Of a stretch of DNA of 64,000 nucleotides, positions 1-11,267 are shown in pieces. This stretch comes from Arthrobacter sp. zg-Y238 (lineage in GTDB: Bacteria > Actinomycetota > Actinomycetes > Actinomycetales > Micrococcaceae): NCBI RefSeq assembly GCF_024385525.1, contig NZ_JANFLU010000005.1:1-64000 (forward strand). The letters run 5' to 3'. The translations under genes and the position numbers were made by a program. The stretch's first letter is position 1. Every line of letters begins with the position of its first letter. Below the pieces are notes generated by a model. The model was not told the origin of the DNA, did not search any database, and saw only the letters and a program-made list of their open reading frames with translations.

Positions 1-46
1 CCCCGACCCCCACTAACTTACACCACCCTAAAATACCGCCTTCCCG

Positions 47-76
47 TTCGTGCAGTCGCTGGAGCGACTGCACGAA
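47..76. terminator. Perfect 14-bp inverted repeat upstream of glmM
   Basis: Arms at 47-60 and 63-76 pair perfectly around a 2-nt centre (GG). There is no T-tract on either side, so it could be a rho-independent-like stop for an upstream gene outside the window or simply a stable RNA hairpin. In related genomes glmM usually follows rplM-rpsI, so the end of a ribosomal protein operon is a reasonable guess, but no coding sequence is visible here. Confidence 0.45.
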
Positions 77-167
77 GGGCCCCTCGCGCTGAATTGGCGC
101 TTGGCTCCACAAGCGCTAGTTGGGTGCTTGGGTGCACAAGCACTGAAGAGCGTGAGGTTTCACCAAG

Positions 168-194
168 AGGCAGTCGCTACGGCGGCTGCCTTTT
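168..194 (+). terminator. Intrinsic terminator before glmM
   Basis: A 10-bp stem (168-177 with 182-191, one G-T pair), tetraloop TACG at 178-181, then TTTT at 191-194: a classical intrinsic terminator on the + strand. It most likely ends transcription entering from the left edge. The rest of 1-370 has no convincing gene. A weak promoter-like pair (TTGCAT at 218-223, TATTTA at 242-247, spacing 18) could serve glmM. Confidence 0.65.
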
Positions 195-370
195 GGCGTT
201 AAGGGATGCCTGCAGAGTTGCATTGGCCACACCGATGCCGGTATTTACCCGTCTGGTACGTGCAATGGTCCTTCCCGTTTCGGAGACCAGGGTGCACCGG
301 TGGCAGAATGGGCCAGTAAGTTGCCCGTGAGCGGCTCCCGCTGTGGCTACAACCTGCTTGAGGATACGTA

Positions 371-1741
371 ATGACTAGATTGTTTGGAACGGACGGCGTC
401 CGTGGGCTGGCGAACGGGCTGATCACCGCCGAAGTTGCCCTCGGACTCGCTCAAGCCGCAGCAGTGGTGCTGGGCCATCGCCGGGTGGAACAGGGCCGTC
501 GTCCGGTCGCTGTGGTTGCCCGGGACCCGCGCATCAGCGGTGACTTTATCTCCGCCGCCATGGAGGCCGGACTCGCCAGCTCGGGCGTTGATGTCTACGA
601 CGCCGGCGTGCTGCCGACCCCGGCCGCAGCGTACCTGGTTGCCGACCTTGGCGCAGATTTCGGCGTTGTCATCTCCGCCTCCCACAACGCAGCCCCCGAC
701 AACGGCATCAAGTTCCTGGCCCGCGGCGGGCAGAAGCTGGATGACGCCGTCGAGGATGCCATCGAAGCTGAAATGGCACTTCCCAGCATGCGTCCCACCG
801 GAGGCGAGGTGGGGCGGATCCACCGCTTCGCCGATGCCGAGGACCGGTATGTGGTCCACCTGCTGCAAACCCTCCCCAACCGCATTGAGGGCCTGAAGGT
901 TGTCCTGGACTGCGCGCACGGGGCGGCCAGCGGCTGCTCACCCCAGGTCTTCGCCGACGCGGGTGCCGAAGTAGTGGTCATCGGCGCCGACCCGGACGGC
1001 CTCAACATCAACGAGGGTTACGGCTCAACCCACCTCGAGCAGCTGCAGGCAGCTGTTGTGGCGCACGGTGCCGACCTCGGTATCGCCCACGACGGCGACG
1101 CCGACCGCTGCCTTGCAGTGGACCACGAAGGCACCGTGGTGGACGGTGACCAGATCATGGCGATCATGGCTGTCGCCATGAAGGAAGCCGGCAAGCTCAA
1201 AGACAATGCGCTGGTGGCGACGGTCATGAGCAACCTCGGCCTGAAGCTCGCCCTTCGCGAGGCCGGCATCGAGCTCATCGAAACCGGCGTGGGGGACCGC
1301 TACGTGCTCGAAGGTATGCGCCGCGGCGGCTACAGCCTAGGCGGCGAACAGTCCGGGCACGTCATTTTCTCCGAATACGCGACCACCGGAGACGGCGTCC
1401 TCACCGGCCTGCAGCTGGCAGCACAGGTGGCCCGGTCCGGCCGGACCCTGAAGCAGCTGGCCGGCGTTATGCAGAAGCTCCCGCAGGTGCTCATTAACGT
1501 CAAGGGCGTGGACAAGTCCGCCGTCGAGACCAACGAGCCGGTACGGCTCGCAGTCCAGCAGGCAGGGCAGGAACTGGGCGAAACGGGGCGCGTGCTGCTT
1601 CGCCCCTCCGGCACCGAACCGGTGGTCCGGGTCATGGTGGAGGCCGCGGACATGGAAACGGCAGCAGACACCGCACGGCGGCTCGCCGAAACGGTTGAAA
1701 CCCATCTGGCGCTAAACGCAGGCGCCGGAGCGGCGGTCTAG
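371..1741 (+). CDS. glmM: Phosphoglucosamine mutase GlmM
   Basis: Interconverts glucosamine-6-phosphate and glucosamine-1-phosphate, the cytosolic step between GlmS and GlmU on the way to UDP-GlcNAc for peptidoglycan. At 456 aa it has the full family length. Seen: N-terminal FGTDGVRG motif, phosphoserine loop SASHN (active serine about residue 104), metal-binding DGDADR loop, sugar-binding GEQSGH loop, and C-terminal phosphate-binding RPSGTEP. The ATG at 371 has GAGGA at 360-364 with suitable spacing. glmS lies 1.1 kb downstream on the same strand, separated by convergent coaA. A strong palindrome after the stop probably terminates both glmM and coaA. Confidence 0.97.
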   Translation: MTRLFGTDGVRGLANGLITAEVALGLAQAAAVVLGHRRVEQGRRPVAVVARDPRISGDFISAAMEAGLASSGVDVYDAGVLPTPAAAYLVADLGADFGVVISASHNAAPDNGIKFLARGGQKLDDAVEDAIEAEMALPSMRPTGGEVGRIHRFADAEDRYVVHLLQTLPNRIEGLKVVLDCAHGAASGCSPQVFADAGAEVVVIGADPDGLNINEGYGSTHLEQLQAAVVAHGADLGIAHDGDADRCLAVDHEGTVVDGDQIMAIMAVAMKEAGKLKDNALVATVMSNLGLKLALREAGIELIETGVGDRYVLEGMRRGGYSLGGEQSGHVIFSEYATTGDGVLTGLQLAAQVARSGRTLKQLAGVMQKLPQVLINVKGVDKSAVETNEPVRLAVQQAGQELGETGRVLLRPSGTEPVVRVMVEAADMETAADTARRLAETVETHLALNAGAGAAV

Positions 1742-1751
1742 CAGCACTGCG

Positions 1752-1779
1752 CCGGTGCGGGACCCGGGTCCCGCACCGG
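1752..1779. terminator. Bidirectional terminator between glmM and coaA
   Basis: Perfect 14-bp palindrome (1752-1765 / 1766-1779) in the 40-bp gap between the convergent stops of glmM and coaA. It has no real loop as DNA, so an RNA hairpin would open about four central bases. It is GC-rich with no U-run. Position and symmetry suggest a shared terminator. Confidence 0.7.
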
Positions 1780-1781
1780 GC

Positions 1782-2762
1782 TCAGGTCTTGCGCAGGAGC
1801 ATCCGCCTCACGGAGTGGTCGGCGTCCTTGGTCAGCACCAGCTGGGCGCGGCCCCTCGTGGGCAGCACGTTGGTGGTGAGGTTCGGCTCATTGATCCGCC
1901 TCCAGATGTCCAGGGCAGTGGCCCGGGCCTCATCATCCGTCAGGTCTGCGTAGCGGTGGAAGTAGGATGCGGGGTCAGCGAAGGCTCCGGTGCGCAGCGA
2001 CTGGAAGCGCTGGACGTACCATTCCTCGATGTAGGAGGTGCGGGCGTCCACGTAGATCGAGAAGTCGAAGAAGTCGCTCAGCGCGAGGCCGGAACGCCCG
2101 TCGGCGCGTGTCCGGGCCGGGGCGAGGACATTCAGGCCCTCGACAATGAGCACGTCCGGCCGGCGGACCACTATCTCCTCGCCGGGGACAATGTCGTACG
2201 TCAGGTGCGAATACTTCGGCGCCCGGACCTCCTCGGCCCCACTCTTGACCTCGCTGACAAAGCGCAGCAGCCGGCGTCGGTCATAGGATTCCGGGAAGCC
2301 CTTGCGCTGCATCAGCCCGCGGCGTTCCAGCTCTGCGTTGGGGTACAGGAAACCGTCCGTGGTGATCAGTTCCACGTTCGGGGTTTCCGGCCAGCGGCGC
2401 AGCATCTCACGCAGGACCCGGGCCGTGGTGGATTTGCCGACAGCCACGGATCCGGCCACGCCGATCACGAACGGGGTACGGGTGGTCTTCTCGCCAAGGA
2501 AAGTGGTGGTGGCACTGTGCAGGCGGCCTGCGGCAGCCACATACAGGTTCAGCAGCCTGGAGAGCGGGAGGTAGACCTCCCTGATCTCATCAAGGTTCAA
2601 CTGGTCACCGACGCCGCGCAGCCGGAGGATGTCCTCCTGGTTGAGCGGGGAGCGTATCTCGTGTGACAGCCGCGACCAGGTCTTGCGGTCCAGTTCGACG
2701 AAGGGAGTGAAACTGCTCTCGGGCGGCTGGGCCGCGGAGGACTTAACATGGCGTTCGGTCAC
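1782..2762 (-). CDS. coaA: Type I pantothenate kinase CoaA
   Basis: Phosphorylates pantothenate with ATP, the first and regulated step of coenzyme A synthesis. The protein carries the P-loop GSVAVGKST (lysine about residue 110), the DGFLYPN segment and the long HLTYD...VEGLNVL region of the prokaryotic CoaA/PRK fold. I choose the GTG at 2762 (326 aa), close to the usual 310-320 aa; the open frame continues to 2951, but that part overlaps glmS and its leader and does not look like CoaA. The SD is weak for this GTG, so the exact start is uncertain. Divergent from glmS with a shared gap of about 120 bp, convergent with glmM. Confidence 0.94.
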   Translation of the reverse strand: MTERHVKSSAAQPPESSFTPFVELDRKTWSRLSHEIRSPLNQEDILRLRGVGDQLNLDEIREVYLPLSRLLNLYVAAAGRLHSATTTFLGEKTTRTPFVIGVAGSVAVGKSTTARVLREMLRRWPETPNVELITTDGFLYPNAELERRGLMQRKGFPESYDRRRLLRFVSEVKSGAEEVRAPKYSHLTYDIVPGEEIVVRRPDVLIVEGLNVLAPARTRADGRSGLALSDFFDFSIYVDARTSYIEEWYVQRFQSLRTGAFADPASYFHRYADLTDDEARATALDIWRRINEPNLTTNVLPTRGRAQLVLTKDADHSVRRMLLRKT

Positions 2763-2872
2763 CTTAGGAATTCTGCCCTGAACAGCAGGCAAACCCAAAC
2801 GGCCCGAAGCGCGCAAAGACTGTGCAACAGGCTGAAGGACACCATGCTTTCGGTATCCCGTCCGCGGGCCGG

Positions 2873-2878
2873 TACGCT
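2873..2878 (+). promoter_or_regulatory. -10 box of glmS (leaderless type)
   Basis: TACGCT at 2873-2878 ends 7 nt before the ATG at 2886, with no Shine-Dalgarno between them. The ten bases at 2871-2880 (GGTACGCTTA) recur at 62491-62500 at the same distance before galU. This arrangement predicts transcription starting at or next to the A of the start codon. Confidence 0.45.
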
Positions 2879-2885
2879 TAGTGCT

Positions 2886-4772
2886 ATGTGTGGAATTATT
2901 GGATACGCAGGCCGTCCGGACGTCATTGCAGGTATTAGCGCCGGCGGGCACGGAGCTCTCGACGTAGTAATGGAAGGCCTTCGGCGGCTGGAATACCGGG
3001 GCTATGATTCGGCCGGCGTCGCCGTGCTCACTCCCTTGGGTATCGAATACCGCAAGAAGTCAGGCAAACTCGCCAACCTCGTGGCCGAGCTGGAAGCGGC
3101 TCCGCTGACCCCGGCCACCACCGGTATCGGGCACACCCGCTGGGCCACCCACGGCGGCCCGACCGACGAGAACGCCCACCCCCACCTGGCCGACAACGGA
3201 CGCCTCGCCGTGATCCACAACGGCATTATTGAGAACTTCGCCGAGCTGAAGGCCGAACTGCTGAACGCCGGCGCCGAGTTTGTTTCTGAAACCGACACCG
3301 AGGTGGCCGCAGCACTGCTGGCCTCCATCTACCGCGGCGACGGCAACGCGGATCTGGCAAAGTCCATGCAGCTCGCCTGCCAGCAGCTCGAGGGTGCGTT
3401 CACCCTGCTGGCCGTTCACACCGATTCACCCGGCACAGTGGTTGCCGCCCGCCGCAACTCCCCGCTCGTCGTCGGACTGGGCGAAGGCGAGAACTTCCTG
3501 GGCTCCGACGTTTCGGGCTTTATCGACTTCACCCGCCGCGCCGTCGAGCTGGGCCAGGACCAGGTGGTAACCATCACGCCTGACTCGGTCCTGATCACCG
3601 ACTTCTTCGGCGAAGTGGCCGAAGGCACTGAGTTCTACGTGAACTGGGATGCAGCAGCCGCCGAAAAGGGCGGTTACGACTCCTTCATGGAGAAGGAAAT
3701 CAACGACCAGCCGCAGGCTGTGGGGGACACCCTCCTGGGGCGGTCGGACATCGACGGACGACTCACCCTCGATGAGCTGCGCGTCAGCCCCGAGGACCTC
3801 AAGAACGTCAACAAGATCATGGTCCTCGCCTGCGGGACCTCCGCCTACGCCGGACAGGTGGCCAAGTACGCCATCGAGCACTGGTGCCGGCTGCCGGTCG
3901 AGGTGGAGCTTAGCCACGAGTTCCGCTACCGGGATCCCATTGTTGACTCCAACACGCTGGTTGTGGCCATTTCCCAGTCGGGCGAGACCATGGACACGCT
4001 GATGGCGGTGCGTTACGCCAAGGAACAGGGCGCGAAGGTCCTGGCCATCTGCAACACCAACGGCTCCACCATTCCCCGCGAGTCGGACGCAGTCCTGTAC
4101 ACGCACGCCGGACCGGAAATCGCCGTTGCCTCCACCAAGGCGTTCCTGGCACAGATCACCGCCGCATACCTGCTCGGCCTGTACCTGGCGCAGCTCCGCG
4201 GCAACAAGTTCCAGGGCGAGATCAAGGACATCCTCGCAGACCTGGGCAAGGTGCCGGACAAGATCCAGCAGGTGCTGGACAACTCCGGGCTGATCAAGGA
4301 ACTGGCGCAGCTGATGAAGGACGCCTCTTCGGTGCTGTTCCTCGGCCGCCACGTCGGCTTCCCGGTGGCCATGGAAGGCGCCCTGAAGCTGAAGGAGCTG
4401 GCGTACATCCACGCTGAAGGGTTCGCTGCCGGCGAGCTCAAGCACGGCCCGATAGCACTCATCGAGGAAGGCCAGCCCGTGTTCGTGGTTGTCCCGTCGC
4501 CCCGCGGCCGGGATTCGCTGCACGCCAAGGTGGTTTCCAACATCCAGGAGATCCGGGCCCGCGGGGCCAAGACGATCGTGATCGCCGAAGAAGGCGACGA
4601 CGCCGTCAAGGCCTACGCCGAGCACATCTTCTACGTGCCGGAAACCCCGACCCTGCTGGCACCGCTGCTGACCACCGTGCCGCTGCAGATCTTCGCCTGC
4701 GAGCTGGCTACGGCCAAGGGCTTCGATGTGGACCAGCCGCGCAATCTGGCCAAGTCCGTCACGGTGGAATAA
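2886..4772 (+). CDS. glmS: Glutamine--fructose-6-phosphate aminotransferase GlmS
   Basis: Makes glucosamine-6-phosphate from fructose-6-phosphate and glutamine, the entry to amino-sugar synthesis. At 628 aa, the N-terminal glutaminase starts MCGIIGY, where Cys after Met is the nucleophile released by Met removal, which fixes the start at 2886 although the open frame begins at 2748. The two SIS domains follow (CGTSAY about residue 320, SQSGETMDT, then [19 protein letters not shown]), ending in the expected KSVTVE. There is no SD upstream; a -10-like TACGCT sits 7 nt before the ATG, so the mRNA may be leaderless. No glmS ribozyme is visible. acpS follows with a strong SD beginning inside the glmS stop. 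Confidence 0.98.
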   Translation: MCGIIGYAGRPDVIAGISAGGHGALDVVMEGLRRLEYRGYDSAGVAVLTPLGIEYRKKSGKLANLVAELEAAPLTPATTGIGHTRWATHGGPTDENAHPHLADNGRLAVIHNGIIENFAELKAELLNAGAEFVSETDTEVAAALLASIYRGDGNADLAKSMQLACQQLEGAFTLLAVHTDSPGTVVAARRNSPLVVGLGEGENFLGSDVSGFIDFTRRAVELGQDQVVTITPDSVLITDFFGEVAEGTEFYVNWDAAAAEKGGYDSFMEKEINDQPQAVGDTLLGRSDIDGRLTLDELRVSPEDLKNVNKIMVLACGTSAYAGQVAKYAIEHWCRLPVEVELSHEFRYRDPIVDSNTLVVAISQSGETMDTLMAVRYAKEQGAKVLAICNTNGSTIPRESDAVLYTHAGPEIAVASTKAFLAQITAAYLLGLYLAQLRGNKFQGEIKDILADLGKVPDKIQQVLDNSGLIKELAQLMKDASSVLFLGRHVGFPVAMEGALKLKELAYIHAEGFAAGELKHGPIALIEEGQPVFVVVPSPRGRDSLHAKVVSNIQEIRARGAKTIVIAEEGDDAVKAYAEHIFYVPETPTLLAPLLTTVPLQIFACELATAKGFDVDQPRNLAKSVTVE

Positions 4773-4785
4773 GGAGCGTGCTTCG

Positions 4786-5136
4786 GTGATTATCGGAATC
4801 GGCGTCGACGTGGTGGACGTGCCGCGGTTCGGCCGCCAGCTGGAGCGTACACCCGGGCTCCGGGCCCGGCTGTTCGCCCCGGCGGAACGGGAACTGAACC
4901 TGCGGTCACTGGCTGCACGGTTCGCGGCGAAGGAAGCCGTGGCCAAGGCCCTCGGCGCCCCTGCCGGCATGAACTGGCAGCACTGCCAGGTCCTGCTGGA
5001 TCCCGCCGGAGCGCCGCTGCTGCAGATCGACGGAACCGTGGCCGCCGTGGCGGAGGGCAAAGGCGTGCAGACCTGGCACCTTTCCCTCAGCCATGACGGC
5101 AACATGGCTACTGCAATGGTCATCGCCGAAGGCTAG
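4786..5136 (+). CDS. acpS: Holo-[acyl-carrier-protein] synthase AcpS
   Basis: Transfers 4'-phosphopantetheine from CoA to acyl carrier protein. The 116-aa product shows the two AcpS signatures: [14 protein letters not shown] at the N-terminus (Mg-binding Asp) and [13 protein letters not shown] in the middle (Mg-binding Glu). The GTG at 4786 is chosen because AAGGAG at 4771-4776 is ideally placed and because the family begins directly with the IGIGVD strand; the frame opens earlier inside glmS. It sits between glmS and nnrD with short spacers, so the three are probably one transcript. Confidence 0.95.
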   Translation: MIIGIGVDVVDVPRFGRQLERTPGLRARLFAPAERELNLRSLAARFAAKEAVAKALGAPAGMNWQHCQVLLDPAGAPLLQIDGTVAAVAEGKGVQTWHLSLSHDGNMATAMVIAEG

Positions 5137-5146
5137 GACAAAGCGC

Positions 5147-6679
5147 ATGATCAGTGCGTATACCGGTACCGCGGTCCGCCGGGCCGAAACCCCGCTGCTG
5201 GCCGAAGGCCGGGGCGGGGAACTGATGCAGCTCGCAGCCTACGGGCTGTACGCGGCGACCGCGGACCGGCTGGCGGCCCGCCGCGGCCGGATCTACGGAG
5301 CCGCGGTGACGGTTCTCGCCGGCCGCGGCAACAACGGGGGAGACGCGCTTTATGCCGCCGCAAGGCTGGCCCGGCGGGGAGCAGCGACGACGGCGGTGCT
5401 CACCTCCCACACAGCGCACGCCGAGGCGCTGGCAGCGTTCCGGGCGCAGGGCGGAAAGGTCCTGGCACTCACAGAGTCCAACGCCGCAGCCCTCGCCGGG
5501 GCCGCACTCGGGGCCGATGCCGTAATCGATGGTGTCCTGGGTACCGGCGGCAGCGGCGGACTGCGCGGCCCCGTCCGCCTACTCGCAGAGACACTGAACG
5601 CAGCACGGCTGCAGCGGCAGGGCCCGCTGGTTGTCGCCTGCGACCTCCCCAGCGGCGTCGACGCCGATTCCGGCCGGGTGGAGGGAACCTGCCTGCGGGC
5701 GGACCTCACCGTGACCTTTGGTGCCGTCAAGACGGGGCTGCTCGCCGGTCCGGGTGCCGCGGCCGCCGGGGAAATCCGCTGCATCGACATCGGGCTGGGC
5801 CCGCATCTGGGAGCCCCGTCCGCCTACCGCCTGCAGGCAAAAGACCTGGCCGGGCTCCTGCCGGTTCCAACGCCCGCGGACCACAAGTACAGCCGCGGGG
5901 TGCTCGGCATTGCCGCCGGCTCGGACACCTACCCCGGAGCCGCTTTGATGGCCACGGGCGCCGCCCTCGCCACCGGCGTCGGCATGGTCCGTTACTTGGG
6001 ACCCGGCGCCGTCGCCCGGCTGATCAACCTGGCGCACCCCGAAGCGGTCTGCGGCTCAGGGACCGTAGGGGACACCCATGTCCAGGCCTGGGTTGCCGGA
6101 CCCGGGGCGGGCAACGACGAGGACCAGCGCCGCCGGGCCAGCGACGCCATGGCGTCCGGGCTGCCCGCAGTGATCGACGCCGACGCGATCACGGCGGTCC
6201 GCGCGGGGCTGCACCCCGGCGTCGTGCTCACCCCGCACGCCGGCGAACTCACCGCGCTGCTGCGTTCGCTGGGCGAGGAGGCATCGCGGGCCGACATCGA
6301 AGCCGATCCCATCCGCTACGCCCGCCTCGCCGCCCAACTTACGGGCGCCACGGTCCTGCTCAAGGGCTGGGCCACGCTGGCGGCGGCTCCCACCGGTGAA
6401 CTGTACAGCCAGGCCGAGGCGACGCCGTGGCTGGCGACAGCGGGAAGCGGAGACACACTCGCCGGCATCCTCGGCGCTCTCCTGGCGACGGACCGCACCC
6501 CGGACACGGAGCGGGAACCGGGACACTATGCGCGGCTGGCCGCGGCTGCTGCCCATCTCCACGGTCGTGCCGGCGCGCTTGCAGCCGTTGACGGGCCGGT
6601 CCAGCCGTCGCTGCTGGAACCGCAGATCCGCTCACTTGTGGCAAATCTCACTGGGCGGCCGCGCCGCAAATTCAAGTAA
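5147..6679 (+). CDS. nnrD: Bifunctional NAD(P)HX epimerase/dehydratase
   Basis: Repairs hydrated NADH/NADPH: the N-terminal YjeF_N domain (about residues 1-215) epimerises R-NAD(P)HX and the C-terminal ribokinase-like domain (about 230-500) dehydrates S-NAD(P)HX with ADP. Seen: VLAGRGNNGGDALYAA (YjeF_N phosphate loop), DLPSGVDADSG, then HKYSRGVLGIAAGS, VLTPHAGELTALL and AGSGDTLAGILGALLA of the dehydratase. The 510 aa match the fused bacterial form. The ATG at 5147 lies 10 nt after the acpS stop; the open frame extends upstream into acpS but that segment is not family-like. The acpS-nnrD pairing is common in actinobacteria. Confidence 0.95.
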   Translation: MISAYTGTAVRRAETPLLAEGRGGELMQLAAYGLYAATADRLAARRGRIYGAAVTVLAGRGNNGGDALYAAARLARRGAATTAVLTSHTAHAEALAAFRAQGGKVLALTESNAAALAGAALGADAVIDGVLGTGGSGGLRGPVRLLAETLNAARLQRQGPLVVACDLPSGVDADSGRVEGTCLRADLTVTFGAVKTGLLAGPGAAAAGEIRCIDIGLGPHLGAPSAYRLQAKDLAGLLPVPTPADHKYSRGVLGIAAGSDTYPGAALMATGAALATGVGMVRYLGPGAVARLINLAHPEAVCGSGTVGDTHVQAWVAGPGAGNDEDQRRRASDAMASGLPAVIDADAITAVRAGLHPGVVLTPHAGELTALLRSLGEEASRADIEADPIRYARLAAQLTGATVLLKGWATLAAAPTGELYSQAEATPWLATAGSGDTLAGILGALLATDRTPDTEREPGHYARLAAAAAHLHGRAGALAAVDGPVQPSLLEPQIRSLVANLTGRPRRKFK

Positions 6680-6753
6680 GCTCCAACTCTGGGGTAAAAA
6701 AGTAAGTAGACATATCAATTACGTGTTGTCAGGGAACTAGTCAGGAGCACTAC

Positions 6754-8934
6754 ATGGAAGTTTGGCCGGGAGATGCCTATCCGCTGGGCGCAACCTACGA
6801 CGGAAACGGCACCAACTTCGCTCTCTACAGCGAGGTGGCAGATTCCGTAACCCTGTGCCTGTTCGATGAGGACGGCACCGAGCACCAGGTCCGGCTGACC
6901 GAGGTCGACGGGTATGTCTGGCACTGCTACCTGCCGCAGGTTATGCCGGGGCAGAAGTACGGGTACCGCGTGGACGGTCCGAACGATCCGGAGAACGGCA
7001 ACCGGTGCAACCCGAACAAGCTCCTGCTGGACCCCTACGCCAAGGCTGTTGCCGGCGAAATCGACTGGGACCAGGCGCTGTTCGGGTACAACTTCGGCGA
7101 CGAACACTCGCGCAATGACGAAGATTCCGCTCCGCACATGATGATGGGCGTCGTCATCAACCCGTTCTTCGACTGGGACGGAGACCGGAAGCCGAAGGTC
7201 CCGTACCACCAGTCCGTGATCTACGAGGCCCACGTCAAGGGCCTGACCGAGCTGCACCCCGACGTGCCCGAGGACCAGCGCGGCACGTATGCCGGTGTTG
7301 CCCATCCTTCCGTGATCGCGCACCTGCAGAAACTCGGCGTCACCGCCATCGAACTGATGCCGGTGCACCAGTTCGTCAACGACTCGACCCTGCAGGAAAA
7401 GGGGCTGTCAAACTACTGGGGCTACAACACCATCGGTTTCTTCGCCCCGCACAACACCTACAGCGCCACCGGCGACCAGGGCCAGCAGGTGCAGGAATTC
7501 AAGGCCATGGTGCGTGCCCTGCACCTCGCCGGCATCGAAGTGATCCTGGACGTGGTCTACAACCACACGGCCGAGGGCAACCACATGGGCCCGACCCTGT
7601 CCTTCCGCGGCATCGACAATGCGTCCTACTACCGGCTGGTGGAAGACGACAAGAAGTACTACATGGACTACACCGGCACGGGCAACTCGCTCAACGTCGG
7701 CAACCCGCACTCCCTGCAGCTGCTGATGGACTCGCTGCGCTACTGGGTTACCGAAATGCACGTGGACGGTTTCCGCTTTGACCTGGCCTCGACGCTGGCC
7801 CGTGAGTTCTACGACGTGGACCGCCTCTCCGCCTTCTTCGAACTGGTGCAGCAGGACCCGGTAGTCTCCCAGGTCAAGCTGATCGCCGAGCCCTGGGATG
7901 TTGGACCCGGCGGCTACCAGGTGGGCAACTTCCCGCCCCAGTGGACCGAGTGGAACGGCAAGTACCGGGATACGGTCCGCGACTTCTGGCGCGGAGAGCC
8001 CTCCACGCTTGGCGAGTTCGCCTCCCGCATCACCGGCTCCGCGGACCTGTACGAGTCCTCTGCCCGGCGCCCGGTGGCGTCCATCAACTTCGTCACCGCC
8101 CACGACGGCTTCACGCTGCATGACCTTGTGTCCTACAACGAGAAGCACAACGAAGCCAACGGCGAGGACAACAACGACGGCGAATCCCACAACCGCTCCT
8201 GGAACTGCGGTGTTGAAGGCCCCACGGACGATCCCGGGGTCCTGTCCCTTCGTGCCCGCCAGCAGCGCAACTTCCTCGCCACCCTGCTCCTTTCCCAGGG
8301 CGTGCCGATGATCGCCCACGGCGACGAGCTGGGCCGCACCCAGCAGGGCAACAACAACACCTACGCGCAGGACTCCGAGCTGAGCTGGATCAACTGGGAG
8401 ACCATGGACGCACCGCTGCTGGAATTCACCGCGGCGGTCAACACCCTGCGTGCCGAGCACCCCACGTTCCGCCGGCGCCGGTTCTTCGACGGCCGTCCCG
8501 TGCGGCGCGGCGAGGGTGAGGCGCTGCCGGACATCGTATGGCTGAACGAGGACGGCACCACCATGTCCCCGGACGACTGGGACACCCCGGTCAGCCGTTC
8601 CCTGGGCGTCTTCCTCAACGGGCAGGGCATCTCGGGCAAGGACGCGCGCGGACAGCGGATCACCGACCTGAACTTCCTGCTGTACTTCAACGCGCATGAC
8701 GAAGCTGTGAAGGTCACCCTTCCGGCCAAGGAATACGCACCCATGTGGGACACGGTGATCGACACTGCCGGCGAGTACGCCGACTCGGAGCCGGTTGCCG
8801 CGGACACCCAGCTGACCGTGGCTGCCAAGTCCATGGTGGTCCTGCGGGCGCACGAAGAGGAAGAGGAGCACGACCACTCCGTAGCTGCGTCCCTCGCGGC
8901 CATGGCCGCCCAGAACACCGAGGCTGCCGAATGA
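6754..8934 (+). CDS. glgX: Glycogen debranching enzyme TreX/GlgX
   Basis: GH13 isoamylase-type enzyme that hydrolyses alpha-1,6 branches and supplies linear maltodextrin to TreY. At 726 aa, an N-terminal CBM48 domain (from [20 protein letters not shown]) precedes the catalytic barrel. Catalytic signatures: DGFRFDLAS (nucleophile Asp), LIAEPWDVG (acid Glu), [10 protein letters not shown] (transition-state Asp). The extreme C-terminus is acidic and Ala-rich and looks variable. CAGGAG lies 8 nt before the ATG. Stop and treY start overlap as ATGA, so translation is coupled. First gene of the trehalose-from-glycogen operon treX-treY-treZ. Confidence 0.96.
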   Translation: MEVWPGDAYPLGATYDGNGTNFALYSEVADSVTLCLFDEDGTEHQVRLTEVDGYVWHCYLPQVMPGQKYGYRVDGPNDPENGNRCNPNKLLLDPYAKAVAGEIDWDQALFGYNFGDEHSRNDEDSAPHMMMGVVINPFFDWDGDRKPKVPYHQSVIYEAHVKGLTELHPDVPEDQRGTYAGVAHPSVIAHLQKLGVTAIELMPVHQFVNDSTLQEKGLSNYWGYNTIGFFAPHNTYSATGDQGQQVQEFKAMVRALHLAGIEVILDVVYNHTAEGNHMGPTLSFRGIDNASYYRLVEDDKKYYMDYTGTGNSLNVGNPHSLQLLMDSLRYWVTEMHVDGFRFDLASTLAREFYDVDRLSAFFELVQQDPVVSQVKLIAEPWDVGPGGYQVGNFPPQWTEWNGKYRDTVRDFWRGEPSTLGEFASRITGSADLYESSARRPVASINFVTAHDGFTLHDLVSYNEKHNEANGEDNNDGESHNRSWNCGVEGPTDDPGVLSLRARQQRNFLATLLLSQGVPMIAHGDELGRTQQGNNNTYAQDSELSWINWETMDAPLLEFTAAVNTLRAEHPTFRRRRFFDGRPVRRGEGEALPDIVWLNEDGTTMSPDDWDTPVSRSLGVFLNGQGISGKDARGQRITDLNFLLYFNAHDEAVKVTLPAKEYAPMWDTVIDTAGEYADSEPVAADTQLTVAAKSMVVLRAHEEEEEHDHSVAASLAAMAAQNTEAAE

Positions 8935-11267
8935 GGACACCCCTCTCCACATACCGTCTGCAGATCCGCCCGTCCTTCACCCTGTTCGACGCCGCGGAAC
9001 TCGTGCCGTACCTGGCAGACCTTGGCGTGGACTGGGTGTACCTCTCGCCCATCCTCACGGCGGAAGAAGGCTCGGACCACGGCTACGACGTCACTGATCC
9101 TTCAGCCGTCGACCCGACCCGCGGCGGAGCGGAGGGGCTGAAGGCCCTCTCCGACGCCGCCCACGCGGCAGGCCTTGGCGTGCTGGTGGACATTGTGCCC
9201 AACCACATGGGCATCGCCACCCCGCACCGGAACAAGTGGTGGTGGTCCGTGCTGGCCGAAGGCCGCAACTCCCGGTACGCCGAAGCCTTCGACATCGACT
9301 GGGACGCCGGGAACGGGAAGCTGCGGCTGCCCGTCCTGGGCGACGGCGACAACGAGCTCGAGCAGCTCAAGCTGGCGGACAACGAACTGCACTACTACGA
9401 CCACCGGTTCCCGGTGGCCGAAGGCACCGCAGCGGAAGGCGACAGCGCGCAGGACGTACACGCCCGCCAGTCCTACGAACTGGTGAACTGGCGCCGCGCC
9501 GACAATGAGCTGAACTACCGCCGGTTCTTCGGGGTCAACACCCTGGCCGGCATCCGAGTGGAAGAACCGTGGGTCTTTGACGAGGCACACGCCGAAATCC
9601 GGCGATGGTTCGACGAAGGCCTCGTGGACGGCCTGCGCATCGACCATCCGGACGGCCTCGCCGATCCCAAGGGTTACCTGGCACGGCTGCGCGAGATCAC
9701 CGGCGGTGCGTACATCCTCGTGGAAAAGATCCTGGAACCGGGCGAAAAGCTCGCCGCGGACTGGGAAACCGAAGGCACCACCGGCTACGACGCGCTGGCC
9801 GACATTGACCGGTTGTTCGTGGACCCGGCGGGCAGTGACACGCTGACCGCACTGGTGCCGATGGAACCGTACGCACAGATGATCCACGGCACCAAGCGGG
9901 TCATCGCGGACAACCTGCTGCACTCCGAGGTGCAGCGCCTCGTGCGCCTGCTCCCGGCGGACAGCGGGCTGGACCCGGAAACGGCTGCAGATGCGATCGC
10001 GGAACTGCTGGCCTGCTTCCCGGTTTACCGCAGCTACCTGCCCGAAGGTGCCGACCACCTGACCGAAGCCGTCATCGCGGCCAAGGTCCACCGGCCGGAT
10101 CTCGCGGCGGCGCTGGACATCCTGCACCCGCTGTTGAACCCGCTGCTGGATGAAGACTCCGCTGAGACGGTGTCGCTTTCCCGCCTGGGTGAGCTGGCGG
10201 TGCGTTTCCAGCAGACCTCCGGCATGGTCATGGCCAAGGGCGTCGAGGATACGGCGTTCTACCGTTACTCCCGCCTGACCTCGCTCAACGAGGTTGGCGC
10301 CGACCCGGCACACTTCGCCGTATCACCGTTTGAAATGCACACCCGGCTGCTCCGCCGGCAGCTGGAACAGCCGGCGGCCATGACGGCCCTGACCACGCAT
10401 GACACCAAGCGCAGCGAGGACACCCGCGCCCGGATCTCCGTGCTCGCGGAAATCCCGGAGGAGTGGAGCGAAGCGTTCACGCGCCTCGATGCCCTTGTTC
10501 CGATGAAGGACGGGCCGATGGCGAACCTGCTCTGGCAGACCTTCGTCGGGGCCTGGCCGCTGAGCCGCGAACGCGCACACGCCTACGCCGAGAAGGCCTC
10601 GAGGGAAGCAGCCAGCAGCACCACCTGGACGGCTCCCAACGCGGACTTCGAAGAGCGCATGCATGCAGCCGTTGATGCGGCGTTCGACAATCCGGACGTC
10701 ACCGCGGTGATCACTGCGCTGGTCGAGCGCATCCGCGAGGCGGGGTACAGCAATTCGCTCTCCGCCAAGCTCCTGCAGCTGACCATGCCCGGCGTACCGG
10801 ACGTCTACCAGGGCACCGAGTTCTGGGACCGGTCACTGGTGGACCCGGACAACCGGCGCGAAGTGGACTTCGCCCGGCGACGCGAGGTCGCGGCGTCGTT
10901 CGCCGACGCCGGTGCACCCGCCCTGGACGAGGACGCGGCAGCGAAGCTGCTCATCACCACCCGTGCGCTGCAGCTCAAGCGGGGCCGGCCGGAGCTGTTC
11001 ACGGGGTACGTCCCCGTAGCGGTGGAAGGATCCGCGGCAGAACACCTCTTCGGGTTCGACCGCGGCGGAGCGGTCACGCTGGTGACCCGTCTGCCGCTGG
11101 GACTGCAGCGTCAGGGCGGATGGCAGGACACCGCCGTCGTCCTGGCTCCGGGCACCTACCGTGACGTGATCACCGGGATAACGCACGAAAGCGGCGGCCG
11201 GCTGGCAGCTGCGGATCTGTTCGGCACTTATCCGGTGGCGCTGCTTGTACGGGAGGACGGCAAATGA
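8931..11267 (+). CDS. treY: Maltooligosyltrehalose synthase TreY
   Basis: Intramolecular transglucosylase that turns the reducing-end alpha-1,4 bond of maltodextrins into the alpha,alpha-1,1 bond of maltooligosyltrehalose. The product is 778 aa. Seen: STYRLQ start typical of Tre[17 protein letters not shown] and [17 protein letters not shown], nucleophile region [13 protein letters not shown], acid ILVEKILE, and [14 protein letters not shown] near residue 490. The ATG at 8931 overlaps the treX stop, and the treZ ATG overlaps the treY stop in the same way, so the three enzymes are made in a coupled series. Confidence 0.96.
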   Translation: MRTPLSTYRLQIRPSFTLFDAAELVPYLADLGVDWVYLSPILTAEEGSDHGYDVTDPSAVDPTRGGAEGLKALSDAAHAAGLGVLVDIVPNHMGIATPHRNKWWWSVLAEGRNSRYAEAFDIDWDAGNGKLRLPVLGDGDNELEQLKLADNELHYYDHRFPVAEGTAAEGDSAQDVHARQSYELVNWRRADNELNYRRFFGVNTLAGIRVEEPWVFDEAHAEIRRWFDEGLVDGLRIDHPDGLADPKGYLARLREITGGAYILVEKILEPGEKLAADWETEGTTGYDALADIDRLFVDPAGSDTLTALVPMEPYAQMIHGTKRVIADNLLHSEVQRLVRLLPADSGLDPETAADAIAELLACFPVYRSYLPEGADHLTEAVIAAKVHRPDLAAALDILHPLLNPLLDEDSAETVSLSRLGELAVRFQQTSGMVMAKGVEDTAFYRYSRLTSLNEVGADPAHFAVSPFEMHTRLLRRQLEQPAAMTALTTHDTKRSEDTRARISVLAEIPEEWSEAFTRLDALVPMKDGPMANLLWQTFVGAWPLSRERAHAYAEKASREAASSTTWTAPNADFEERMHAAVDAAFDNPDVTAVITALVERIREAGYSNSLSAKLLQLTMPGVPDVYQGTEFWDRSLVDPDNRREVDFARRREVAASFADAGAPALDEDAAAKLLITTRALQLKRGRPELFTGYVPVAVEGSAAEHLFGFDRGGAVTLVTRLPLGLQRQGGWQDTAVVLAPGTYRDVITGITHESGGRLAAADLFGTYPVALLVREDGK

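Noticed and set aside
94-330. 78-aa open frame before glmM
   Set aside because: No homology pattern; it runs across the terminator at 168-194 and has no SD or promoter of its own.
1755-2666. 303-aa open frame antisense to coaA
   Set aside because: A GC-driven shadow frame; coaA on the other strand has clear motifs.
2748-2885. Upstream extension of GlmS
   Set aside because: GlmS needs Cys directly after the initiating Met, so the start must be 2886.
2779-2885. Possible glmS ribozyme in the glmS leader
   Set aside because: glmS ribozymes belong mainly to Firmicutes; the short leader shows no such fold and the transcript probably begins at the start codon.
3426-5123. 565-aa open frame antisense to glmS and acpS
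   Set aside because: Long antisense frames are common at this GC content; composition is His/Gln/Val-rich with no domain, and both sense genes are certain.
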